From Gentiana macrophylla (taxonomy: Eukaryota; Streptophyta; Magnoliopsida; Gentianales; Gentianaceae), in assembly GCA_026214975.1 (NCBI GenBank), contig JAOBSW010000120.1, positions 56,290 to 120,289 of the forward strand: a stretch of DNA of 64,000 nucleotides, read 5' to 3'. Position numbers and translations under genes: made by a program. Positions 47,261-57,785 of the stretch are shown piece by piece. The notes under the pieces were generated by a model, which saw only the letters and a program-made list of their open reading frames with translations, was not told where the DNA came from and did no database searches. Within the stretch, counting starts at the first letter, position 1. Every line of letters starts with the position of its first letter.

Positions 47261-47607
47261 AGAGACGTCGAAGAAGAAAAAGTCTACAATGGGGAGGATT
47301 AAAAGTGTTTGGAAAGCTATCAAAAGCTTGACCCCATGTGTTAGATGCTGTTTTTGCAGCCACACTCCTGATCAGAGCTTACACGATGTATTGGCTGGAA
47401 GAAAGGTTAAATGGCCTGATCCAGGCTAAATTGAAAGATTTTCGAGCTAACGACATAAACCAAAAGCACCATTAGGGGGCATCTTAGATATCCTTTTGTA
47501 TTAGTTACTTTTGTTTTACTCTTTTCTTTGATTTATTTGTTTAGTTAAGTCTAATTAGGGTAATTGTTGACTCTGCTTCAGTTCAGCTTTGTGTATTTTA
47601 GAGAAAA

Positions 47608-48006
47608 ATGGATTACGGAGTTCTGCCGCATGAGTTCCCTTTCATTAGTAGGATCCACCTTATCACCTTAGATGACGGACCTGGAGGGACAATCATTCTG
47701 GACGTAGATTATAATATTATCACTCGCCTCAGGACTGTTACCTACGTTATCATTGTACCCCAAGCTTTGGGGGGTGGAGAGTTTAATACCAAGGACCTGT
47801 AGAGTGCTTTAGGACGACCGTATACAATCCTCAATGATCCGATGCTGACCGACTTGTTGCTAGTGCTGCGTGCTGAACATTTCCGAGGAGTGGATGTTGC
47901 TGGAGAGGACTGGGCCCTTCAGGATGAATACGATTTTCCTCCCGCGATTGACATGCTCCGTCGTCTGATCCGGATTGTGGATTGGGCTGATATCTATGAT
48001 AGCTAG
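47608..48006 (+). pseudogene. small ORF between integrase and third ORF, split by TAG
   Basis: The frame opens at ATG 47608 (MDYGVLPHEFPFISRIHL), meets TAG at 47800-47802, and stays open in the same frame to TAG at 48004-48006 (ending RRLIRIVDWADIYDS). Read through, it would be about 132 residues, acidic, with no known domain. The intact frame on both sides of a single amber codon suggests a once-longer ORF. Function unknown; chance openness cannot be excluded. Confidence 0.4.
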
Positions 48007-48980
48007 CTTCATTAGGCGTTTTGTCGAGCAAACGACGTTAAACAAAAGCGCTCGGTGGGAGGCAACCCACTATCGTCTCGTTTTTTTTTTTTTTTTTTAT
48101 GTATTTGTAGTTTTTTGTTTGATTTATATGAAGCAATAAGAGTTGGAATAAAAATGTATGGAAAATTCTAAGTTTTTGCTTAATTTTGATCTTGCACACC
48201 CGTCCATCATACTGGACGCCCGTCTGCTTGTATTTCATTGAACGTGCGTCCATCTTTTCTGGACGCCCGTCCAGAAAGTTCCCTCCAACGCTGTATTAGT
48301 TTGAAAAGTGGAACGGGCGTCTGTTTCATTGAACGCCCGCCCGCTTCATCGATTTTTCAGGTGGACGCAAATCCTTTGATGGACGCCCGTCCGACTGTGG
48401 TCTATATACCCCCGCTTCACGAATTTCAACGAATGAAAAAATTCAAAGTGTGAAACCGACTCTTGCGCCCCCTTCGCCCTCAAATCCTTGTTTCTAAACC
48501 GTTTCAGGCGATTCAAAGCTCTACAAACACCTTTCAAACCCCTCTCATCGATTATTCAAACCAAATCCTACAACAAACGGCCATTAATCCGATTCATTGA
48601 CCTAGCTTTTGCGGTTTCTTTTTGGAGAAAAATCCAAACTTTGGGGTCGAATTTGCATTGTTAGGGCTTCCAATTATCATTTTCATCACCCTCTCATTAC
48701 ACCTGGTAAGACTTTATCACCTTTTCTTAGTTTGATTCATGTTTTTTTTTAGTTCGATTTCGGAGTATTTTTTCTTTTGAATACTAGCTTATTAGTTTCT
48801 TTTCTTTTTCCTGTTTTGTTGGTGATCTGGGGTGGTGATGGTTGATGGTGGATGGTTGCATTATGGTTTTGGTGTGGTTTGGTGTTGGTTGTTGAATTTT
48901 TGGGAAATCCCGTTTGGACGATAAACGGGTGGTTTTGTTTTGCATTGTGGTTTGTTGTTGGTTGTCTAGATTGTATAGCA
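48007..48980 (+). other. non-coding spacer before third ORF, palindrome cluster
   Basis: Five GRACGNNCGTCY-like palindromes: 48214-48225, 48261-48272, 48311-48322, 48331-48342 (degenerate) and 48381-48392. A pyrimidine-rich part follows (48690-48800) that could include a 3' splice site, as expected if ORF3 is made from a spliced RNA. Confidence 0.6.
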
Positions 48981-50396
48981 ATGGTTCAGAAACGACATGG
49001 TAATGGGATAGCAAAGGAGCCCAGTAAGAAGAAAAAGGTTGTGGATCCCACCTTAGTACTTCACACACGGGGTGTTGAGATTAGAGAACGTCTTCCTATG
49101 GGTGCTCAAGGTCAATCTAGGGTGCCGTTGAGAGATGAATCTGAGTCTGACACTGATGACGATGCACCACTAGTGAGATTACCTAGGGTTGAGAGGACTG
49201 CAGAGACTCCTAGGCCTACGACTGAGGAAGCACCTGAGAGACGGGAGCCTATTAGACAGAATGTTAGACCCCCTATCCCTATTCCATTTGCTCGGAGGTT
49301 CATTAACCCCAAGGCCCTAGACGTGTACAACAAGCATTATCTAATGAGAACCATGTTGATTGAGAGAGCCGTTCTTGAGTCTCAAGTCGATCCTTCTTTT
49401 GTTCAGATGTTGACGGATAGAAAGTGGGGTGCCCTGATGAGAACCCCTAGAACCCCTGTCAATGCTACCCTAGTTCGTGAGTTTTATGTGAACTGTTCTG
49501 AGACGGATTTGGAAACTGGGGTAGTTATGGTTCGAGAGTTAGGTGCCGTTTACACCGAAGGTTATCAACAACGAAATACCCGATTAGCACCTTTTGAGGG
49601 GTTGGATTATAAGGAGGCGATTAAAGCCAAGCAGGATGCGGGTGAGGATCCTTTGGAGGAGCTGAGACTGAAAGTGTGCCCGGAGGTGCCGTGGACACTT
49701 AGACCGAAAGGATATAGGAAAGAATTGGTTACTACCTCGTGGACGGAGGATTGGAAAGTCCAATGTCGGTTTATACGTAAGCAGTTGTTGCCTAAGAACA
49801 ACTTGACGCATTTTCACATTGGCGATCTCGGGATGCTCTACGCCTTGACCTTTAAGTTGAATGTTGATGTTGGACAGGAGATTTTCGATGAGATAGCATT
49901 GAATCAGAAAGTCTATGCTCGATGTCTGATTTGCCCCCATTTGCTCCATAGTCTTTATCGAGATGCTGCGGTTCCCGAGTACAAAACTGATCACAAACCT
50001 AAGAATCCGAGGTACTTGTAGTGGGAGAAAGTGAAATCATTAGGCCAGGCTGAGACTGAGGCTGAGGCAGCAAAGGAGCCCGGATCATCTTCCGTACCGC
50101 CTCAAGTATCTTCCCTTCCTTCTTCATCTCCATCAGTTCGGATGCGTTTAAGTATGACAAATAGTATAAGGAACTGGATGGAGGACATGAGAACGTCCCA
50201 GAACAATATCCTGACTATCTTACATTGCATGAGTGAGGGCCGTCCTCCGAGGGATCAGAGATGCTACAATGCAAGCACTATGGATTACGTTTTTTTTGAC
50301 GACATCGAGCAGGCTATTGCGGATGTTCTTCATGAATCTGAGTCGTCTTCTGATGAGGAGCAAGTTGACACAGCATGGAGGACCACTACACCATAG
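48981..50396 (+). pseudogene. Athila third ORF (plant transposon protein / env-position)
   Basis: The likely start is ATG at 48981 (MVQKRHGNG, basic, nuclear-signal-like KKKKVV). The frame runs to TAG at 50019-50021 and continues in the same frame to TAG at 50394-50396, giving 346 plus 124 residues. The core with LVREFYVNCSETDLETGVV, CRFIRKQLLPKNN and LGMLYALTFKLNVDVGQEI resembles the 'putative plant transposon protein' domain found in Athila-like elements. Its role is not known to me. An in-frame upstream ATG (48852) would add 43 residues rich in Trp, Val, Leu and Phe, which could act as a membrane-inserting segment. Position after pol matches the env-like slot. Confidence 0.7.
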
Positions 50397-52004
50397 ACCG
50401 GATCTTCTACTGACACTCCTACGGATGGAGCACCTCCTGCTGGTGATTCTTCGGCACTGAGCGGCACGACTTTATGAGGTCGATTTTACGTTATATCTTT
50501 CTCCCTGGGATTTGTTTTGTATTTTGAAACTATGTTTTTTTTTCAATCTTTACTTGATTCGTATGTATTTTTCTTGGAGCTACTGTCTGTTTCCGTTGCT
50601 CTATTTTTATTGCTGAATCTTGTAAGCCATAAGGCGTATCGTTGACATTCCTGCGGTTTCTATTATTCCGTGTCGTGTATGTATTGTCGTTTGATTCGAT
50701 TTCACCTTATCTTTATCTTTATTTTGCGATGTGATATAATCCCCGTTTTTCCCCGAGATTTTCCCGTGTTTATCGAGTCGTGCAGGCATATTTTTAGCTG
50801 TTTTGTCGAGCTAGTATTCGAATCCTGCTGAAACGGATCATCTTTGAGTTTACGAACGTTGGTTTCTTCATGCTCCTGCCTGACCAACGGTTCGAGTATC
50901 TATTCAAATCAACTAAGTACTTTGTTTCTTTTTAATCCTGTACAACCTGGGGACATGTTGTCGTTTAAGTGTGTGGGGGGGGGGGAATGGTTATGTGTAT
51001 CTTTTTGCTTATATTGTTATTCTATGCTGAAAAGAGCTAAATTTTTCAAAATTTTGTTTTGTCCCGGTTGAGCGAATGCATATTTTTGTTCGGTTTTTAT
51101 AGACATTTATGCTGTATATTGTATGTTTAGTAGGTTAGATGTTTCACCCGACATACATTTCACGAGCCATATTAAATGATGAGCAAAAATATAAAGCTAT
51201 ACCCATTTGGATTAGTAATTTTTGACTATCTTATAAGTATCTTGTGCTTAGTGCTAATGTACGTATCGTGAGAATTATAATAGTTTGTGTTTAGAGCCGG
51301 AGTATGACATACTGTGAATATCTTAGGTTTGAATGTGATAAGCGAACCGTGACTATTGTGCTTTAAAAAGTATGTTTAAAAAGGAAAATGAATGAATTAA
51401 TCGGGTGTGTCGGAAGCTGGTCGATGAATTGAGTGAGGTAGGGCGTATCTCGAACGTCCTATACCACTATGATGACCAAAAGCTCACGACAGTCAGAAGA
51501 AGCTACTTGATGATTTGAGTAAGGTAGGGTATATCTGGAATGTCCTATTCTTCTATGACGAGCAATAGCTCATTCTGATGTGCGTATAAATGTGAATGAT
51601 GATTAAATCAACTTACGGAAAGGTATTGGTATGAATTGATATAAGACTTAGTTATCGCCTACCTTATCCCCAGTATAAACCGACAGATATGTTGTAGGGA
51701 TTATCCTCTGAGTATGTCAGAAAGGTCCTAAATGTATTATATCATCCTTTTCGGGATATGTTACATTTTGTAGGGTGCATGTTATAAGTATCATCTATTT
51801 CTAGTTTAAATGGAGTATTTTCTAGTTGCTTGGAAAGTTTCAAGTTTGGACTTAGTGGAAGTTTGCTATGGCTTTGCACACATACAGGGGTGAACCTTTA
51901 ATTTATTGAATATGCTTTATTCTTGTTGAGATGCCTATCTTTTTCTCGAGCCTTGATCTTTTTTTGTTTCGCTCGGGACGAGCAAAAGCTAAGTGTGGGG
52001 GAGT
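50397..52004 (+). other. 3' non-coding part of Athila element
   Basis: No coding domain. Contains a polypurine-like taagtgtgtg plus 11 G (50967-50985), about 1 kb before the true polypurine tract at 51991-52004. A diverged tandem repeat with a period of about 88 bases lies at about 51417-51585 (gaggtagggcgtatct and aaggtagggtatatct units). Confidence 0.65.
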
Positions 52005-53469
52005 TGTTTAGGGTGATTCTCTATGATTTATATCGTTCTATTTCGTGACAATTTTCCTCTATACTCCAATGTTTTGCATAGAAAGTGAACATTTATTTGA
52101 TTTATTAAGCAAGTGATGTTTGGAATGGTTTAATCGCAAAGTTGGTTGAATTATGAGATTTTATCGTTGATTTTCTATCACTTTGAATGATTTTACACTT
52201 TGCAATGTTTTGATGTCTTGTAGATACACGAATTTGGCTTAAAAGAGGTTTAAAAGATGTTCAAGTGAGGATCTACATGGAAGAAAAAGGATAAAGATGA
52301 AGTCGGATAAAGATAGAGATGAAAAACCGGATTCGAAGTGAACTGAACGCGCGTCTGAAGTTCCGTCCAGCTGGATGGGCGTTCAACCCCTTGGACGAGC
52401 GTCCAGCCGCCGACTTAGCAAAAGCCGACTTAGATTCTTATAAATAGCCACGTTTTTCCATCCACAATATACCCTAATTACACTTGGCGGCCACAAGAAC
52501 CCTAAGGGGCGATTTTTCTGTGTTCTCCACCTTTCATATACAACTTTTATGCTTTTTATTTCCTAGATAAATTTCCCCAATTTTATGTACTTTCTAGTAG
52601 CTATTTCAAGTAATCAAACGATGCTTAGAGGCTAGAGCTCTTTGGAACAAGCGTTGTGAAGTCGTTCTATCAACGTTGATTTCTCTTTGGATTATCTTGT
52701 GAGTTTTTATTAAAAGTTGTATCTTTATTATGTTTTACTTGTCGTTATGCAATTTAATCGATAGATACCTTGCATGCTTGATGTTTAATGTTTGATGAAA
52801 ATCGTTATTAAACCCTAGATCACCGTAATAAAGATTAGATCTTTAATCTAATTAACGAGAGTTGGTAGGTTAATTTCTAGGTTGCTAGATTGAGAAATCT
52901 TACACCTTGGATATAAAAGCGTTAATCTTTAGGATCGAAAGGTAAAAGATTAATAAACGAATTGTCTAAGAAATTAGAAATTCATACCTACGATAGGTGA
53001 ATCACAACTTTTATTAAATCGTCACTAGATAATCTAAAGGAGGAATTGAATGTTATAGAATTGGTGGATCAATTGCTTGTTCGTTCGTTAAATTATTGAT
53101 TAAAATCGTTTGAACTTAAATTGCTTAGCTAAGTTAGTACTCTTTATTGCATGTTTAGGTTATAAAGTAAGTAGTTTAATCATTCGGTTCAAGAACTATC
53201 CTTCCTGGCTTTAGATTTTCGATCTTCATTCGATTTGCTTTTGTTATTTTCGTTTTTAGTTTATCACGTGTTAATCATTTTTGTTTTCTTATAATTCCAG
53301 TAATAGTAGTTGTGACATCTTTAGGTTAGTTAGATAAAAACTAGGTAAACAACCCCGATTCCCAGTGGACTCGACTCCGGTATTAACCTCTATACTACGA
53401 TCCCTGCACTTGGGGTAAACCGGATTATTTTATTACTTGTTTATTTTTCATTAGATAAAATCCGAGACA
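52005..53469 (+). repeat. 3' LTR of Athila element
   Basis: 1465 bases, starting right after the polypurine tract and ending gagaca before TSD ctcct. Carries gaacgcgcgtct (52345-52356) and ggacgagcgtcc (52393-52404). Confidence 0.92.
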
Positions 53470-53474
53470 CTCCT

Positions 53475-53684
53475 TAGGAACAAATCTTTCAGCAGCTATC
53501 ACAAGTCTTTCCCTCTCAGAGAATCTGATTCAATTGCTTGATTGGAGTGTGAATTGAGTATTCACATGCTTTGATCAAACTCAGGCTAGATATTGCTTTT
53601 AGGCTTTGTTTTCTGAATTTGATCTCTTCTGAATTTGATCTCTTCTAGATATTTTAGGCTTTGTTTTCTTGTTCTTTAGCTAAA
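53475..53684. other. right flank of Athila insertion
   Basis: Continuation of the sequence interrupted at 34511. Includes a short tandem repeat of ttctgaatttgatctc (53610-53645). No gene. Confidence 0.4.
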
Positions 53685-54573
53685 GTATGCTCTGTTGAAG
53701 TATGTATGCACAGCTGAATTCTTCAATTCAAAGACATCAAAGACATCTAAATCCTCTTAGTTGGACTGCTCGATTTTGAGTGCGTGGACATCCTCTTGAA
53801 TCCAATACTCATTATCCATATATTGTAACTATATATGACGAAAGTAGATCAATAGGTAGAGTTATTTAGATATTAGAGAAAGAAAGCGGAAGTGACTGGG
53901 ATTTTGTGAACGGAAAGGTACCTATATTAAGGAAGACATGACGAAAGATGTAAATGCGGCCAGTGGTGAGGTCAAGATACTTGTGTCCATGATGAGAATG
54001 TCTATGACCGAGAGAGATGCGAGTTTTGGAGCGGAAGTTAGTATTGTGGTTATACATACTACTATCACTTCGCTTTCAACTACATTCCTTACCCTCGCTT
54101 ACTCTGTGAAACCTTTAAACGTTTATCCCCGTGCTCCTTAAACTCCAAATTCTAAAGGAATTAAATTTAGGTAGATGCATATTTATATAAAGTAGACTTA
54201 TATTGCTCTTTGACTTTACTTTATTGCTTTAATAGAAGTGGTTTTACAAAAAAACTAAATGGGTATCGGGACTTAAGGTTGTTTTTACCAATTTTCGTAA
54301 AATAATATTTAATTTTTTTTACTACTGTTGGCTCTCGGTATGCATCATCTCTCACCCTTGATGTTGTGGCATCCGTTGTGTGATTTTTGTTGTGCCTGTA
54401 TCATTACTCATTTTAGTTTATAAAAAGTAAAATACCTTTGACTATAATGATTATTAAGTTTGTAAATCATTCGATAATTATTATATTAAGATAAAATGAT
54501 AAAAATATACTAAAATTTTCCTAATATTTTAAAATGATAAATGTTATGAATAAGAAAGAGATGTTTTTTTAAA

Positions 54574-54834
54574 GGGGTCGCGGGCTAGAAGGACAAAATA
54601 AGATACAAAATAGGAAAAAAAGGACGAAAAAAAGATAGTGGTTGAGAAGGACAAAAAAGCGTCTGTTACTACATGTGTTGCGTCTGTTACTACATGTGTT
54701 ACTACATGTTGCTACAACCACATGTAGTAACACATGTAGTAACAGACGCGTTTTTGTCCTTCTCAACCACAATCTTTTTTTCTTGTCTTTTTTCCCATTT
54801 TAGATTAAAAGTGGTACTTCACAACCTTTTCCTA
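54574..54834. mobile_element. foldback insertion, 261 bases
   Basis: Absent from duplication copy B, where the site reads gttattttaaaatacgg. It is flanked by ttttttaaa on both sides (54565-54573 and 54835-54843), a nine-base duplication as in Mutator-like insertions, though the site is low-complexity. The centre is a long hairpin: 54638-54709 pairs with 54720-54770 around a ten-base loop. The left arm has an extra tandem copy of gcgtctgttactacatgtgt. The outermost bases are not complementary, so the family is uncertain. Confidence 0.65.
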
Positions 54835-55140
54835 TTTTTTAAAAATAGATATATACAAGGTAGGAGATACGACATCTTATATTTGAGCGGCAGAAGCATA
54901 AAAGTCAACACGTAACATATTAATCCTTCTTCCACCCCTTACTAAATCCCGAAAAGGTCAAGAAAACTGATTGAAGAGCCCATACAGAGCCAAGGCATCA
55001 CCGCTACTATCACAAAGTTTCCAATGTAATAGAGATTATTTAACACCAAGGGTTAAACTGTCAATCGGGGAAAAAGCCATTGTAAGATAATCTTCTATCT
55101 CCTCTGTACAGCTAAAGGTTAATGTGAAAAGAAGAATAAA

Positions 55141-55653
55141 TGTAAAGTCCCACATCAGTAAAATAAGAGAATGCTCACCCCCATATAAGTGTGAGACATA
55201 AATGTCTTGTCAGTTCGGGTTAGCCCTTTTAAACCAAGCGAGGACGGCGGTCTAAGCAGTTGACCGGACATTTATGACTCATTTAGCGCTACCAGCCCGG
55301 GTGCTGGGCGTTCATGTAACGGTATTCGTGAGCCGACTATCGAGGCGCGAACTATGCGCTGCACCGTACAAGAAGACGGTGTAAGGATGACCTCTAGTTA
55401 TCTCTGGTAGAGACGATCCGGGAACAGTCTTGGCCGTCCTGACGAGGACGCCAGTCCCTTATAAGGGGGGGAGAATGTAAAGTCCCACCTCGATAAAATA
55501 AGATAATGCTCATCCCCATATAAGTGTGAGACATAAATGTCTTGTCAGTTCGGGTTAGCCCTTTTAGACCAAGAAAGGACGGCAGTCTAAGCAGTTGACC
55601 GGATATTTATTACTCATTTAGCGCTACCAGACCCAGGGTCTGGGGGCGTTACA
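55141..55653 (+). mobile_element. TRIM retrotransposon, 513 bases
   Basis: Terminal repeats 55141-55314 and 55476-55653 start tgtaaagtcccac and end cgttca / cgttaca. TSD ataaa is at 55136-55140 and 55654-55658. A degenerate Met-type primer site (ggtattcgtgagcc, 55321-55334) and a polypurine tract (aagggggggagaa, 55463-55475) are in place. It has no coding capacity, as expected of terminal-repeat retrotransposons in miniature. Copy B keeps the uninserted site (gaagaattaacg near 58990). Confidence 0.9.
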
Positions 55654-56675
55654 ATAAACGGCTTGAGATACAAAAATTTCCAGAGGAGGAATTACGACAA
55701 TATATACTTTTAATATTGGTTTGATTGGAGAGCAACCCACTTTGGAAATTTTCTAAATGGAATGGAATAGACATCGGCTACGTGACATATGAGATCTTGG
55801 CTGGAAATTTTAGAAATCTCCCGGACGACACGATCAATAATAATCAGATTTTTTTCGTCGCCGTCTAATTGTCTCAAAAGGGGAATATAACAAATTAAAT
55901 GAAATAAAATGGAATAAATTAATATCGGTACTCATTTGGAACATGAAATATTGGAATGAAACTAATTTCATGATAGGTGACAGACTGAGTGATAGTGGCC
56001 AGTGGGTAAAGAGGTGAAATAGGGTGGTAGGGTAGGGTACAGTCAGTTTTGGTCCTTTTTTTTGAGACTGTACAAAGAAGTAATACGTTTAAATCGTCTT
56101 ACAATAACTATTTAACACATTTCATCTATCTCATATATCTCATTTATGCACTGTAACGATAGTTAAATTATAGGTAATGTAAGTAATAATAATTTCGTTA
56201 TGATAAGTTAAATATGGTAATTACTATCTTTCCATTTTAGGATGCATTACTTTATGCGGGGTCTCATTTCATATTCCACATATTCACATGTTGCATTGTA
56301 ATTACTTTATAATCATTAAAATGCCACTTCAAAATTAATATTAAATCAAAAGAGAGCCGTGGGTGTAGTTTTCAAATACTAACATGGTTCCATTTTGATT
56401 ATATTTTTCATACTGGGCGTCGTGCTCATACCTTACATTAATATTTTAGATGATCAATATGTTCAGACTAATGTTAGATCAGAAGAGCCCGTAGAATATG
56501 TATATTATGCTTCATAGTGTGTATGCTTGTATAGACGTTATTACTTCAGTTTTCAGTAGTACATATTTTCTAGGGTTGCATACCCAATGTCGACATTATC
56601 TCAGTTTTACTCCATCATGTTAGTTATGAAATTGAATAGATAGATTAGGTTTTATTTCCATGGAAATGTTCCATG

Positions 56676-57090
56676 GATGATAACTATTACCATTCATCTT
56701 GGCTGAATTAATATAAACAAAGGATTTTCATTGGGATGAACACAAAAGGTGCTAGAGGGACTCAATTCATGTTTCTTCGCTGCCATGACTGATAAGAACA
56801 TTATCTAACCTCACAAATATGCAGAAAACTAAGAGAAAACGATCAAGAATTGGATTCTAACTCTAGTGTAAAGAGAAAAATCACAGAAAACTTTCAAGTT
56901 TCTATAAAACTCTCAAGTTTTTTTTTTTGCTAAACAATGGAGTTAGCACAAAGTGAGCAAAAAAAGCTCCAATACCATGTTGAAATTGATGAAATTTAAA
57001 ATACAAGACTAAATAAAATGTGGAATTATTATTAATCAGTAAATGATCAGGTTATACTACAGAAAAAGACCCAAGAACCCCTCTGATTAA
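56676..57090. other. non-coding interval with a retroelement primer-site remnant
   Basis: On the minus strand, near 56987-56968, caaca is followed by tggtattggagc, resembling an LTR end plus a Met-type primer site. Adjacent sequence to the right (to about 57090) could be an LTR remnant. No partner LTR was found. Confidence 0.4.
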
Positions 57091-57091
57091 T

Positions 57092-57469
57092 TCAGGTGAT
57101 ACTGCGAAGGCCCCGACCCTTACCTACCTTGAGTCGGCTTTGAAAGGGGGGGGGGGGGGAAGTGAACCTGATGCTGTTACAAAAAAGAAAGGACGAGCTA
57201 GAAAGAAAGACAAGACACCGGCCAAGAAATGCTCGTATCAACATGATAAATTTGCATGCAGCTCGGATATAGATAAAATAAAAGATCAACTTGACGCATC
57301 AGATAAGGAATCAAAGCAGTACCTAAATTCAAAATCCTATGACAATTATGAAGAATGGACGGAGGCATCCGAGAATGAAGACTACTTAGCAGAGGCACCC
57401 TATCAAGAAACGTCAAGGGCAAGAAACAAGAGTTACCACAAATACGATGATGACTACGAATATTACTAG
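57092..57469 (+). pseudogene. unrecognised acidic Tyr/Lys-rich coding fragment
   Basis: A possible exon starts after an AG at 57093: the frame GDTAKAPTLTYLESALKGG runs into a 14-G run (57146-57159), after which the frame continues to TAG at 57467-57469. The later part has a basic KKKGRARKKDKTPAKK stretch, one acidic mid-region, and ends YHKYDDDYEYY. I do not recognise the family. The G run makes the frame uncertain and no upstream exons are evident, so this may be the last exon of a gene fragment captured or left by the duplication. Confidence 0.4.
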
Positions 57470-57785
57470 TGTTTAATTTTGTCTAAATATCTATTACATC
57501 TTTGTGATTTTTGTGGAGTCGATCTTTTTCCTATCCAGATCTATACGGCGACAACCACGCGCTTTTCCTTTTGCGCCTTTTTTCGCTATGAACCTCGGCC
57601 TTGTGAGGTTTGCCCTTTATAAAATAATAACTTTTCTCAAAAAAATTGTAAATGATCAAAGTTAAGTTACAATGTGACTATGATGGAGTAGTTATAGATG
57701 ATACTCCTCATTAATCAGTTAGAAGAAGTTACAAACAGTTATAACATAAAGTTGTCTATGTAGATTTCACCTTCATGTTCTTCAT
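57470..57785. other. non-coding interval
   Basis: Downstream of the acidic fragment, with no clear polyadenylation signal or element boundary. Confidence 0.35.

Larger units (their letters stand above)
34512..53469 (+). mobile_element. Athila-type Ty3/gypsy retrotransposon with nested copia element
   Basis: LTRs at 34512-35972 and 52005-53469, both tgtttaggg...gagaca. TSD ctcct is at 34507-34511 and 53470-53474. The primer site tggcgccgttgccgggga (35979-35996) is the type used by Athila-like elements, and the polypurine tract aagtgtgggggagt ends at 52004. Order: leader, gag, protease, RT/RNase H, integrase, third ORF, long 3' non-coding part. Without the 5-kb copia insertion it is about 13.9 kb. 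By eye the LTRs differ at roughly two dozen sites, suggesting a fairly recent insertion. Frames are broken in several places, so this copy is not autonomous as read. Confidence 0.92.
53685..56675 (+). repeat. segmental duplication copy A
   Basis: Matches 57786-60002 in order over about 2.2 kb. Shared landmarks include ttagagaaag (53872 and 57972), atgcggccagtgg, atgaccgagagagatgc, ccaaggcatcaccgctact (54993 and 58849), gtgaaaagaagaat and gatagttaaatt. Two insertions are present only in this copy: 54574-54834 and 55141-55653. No conserved long frame, so the unit looks non-coding. Confidence 0.85.
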
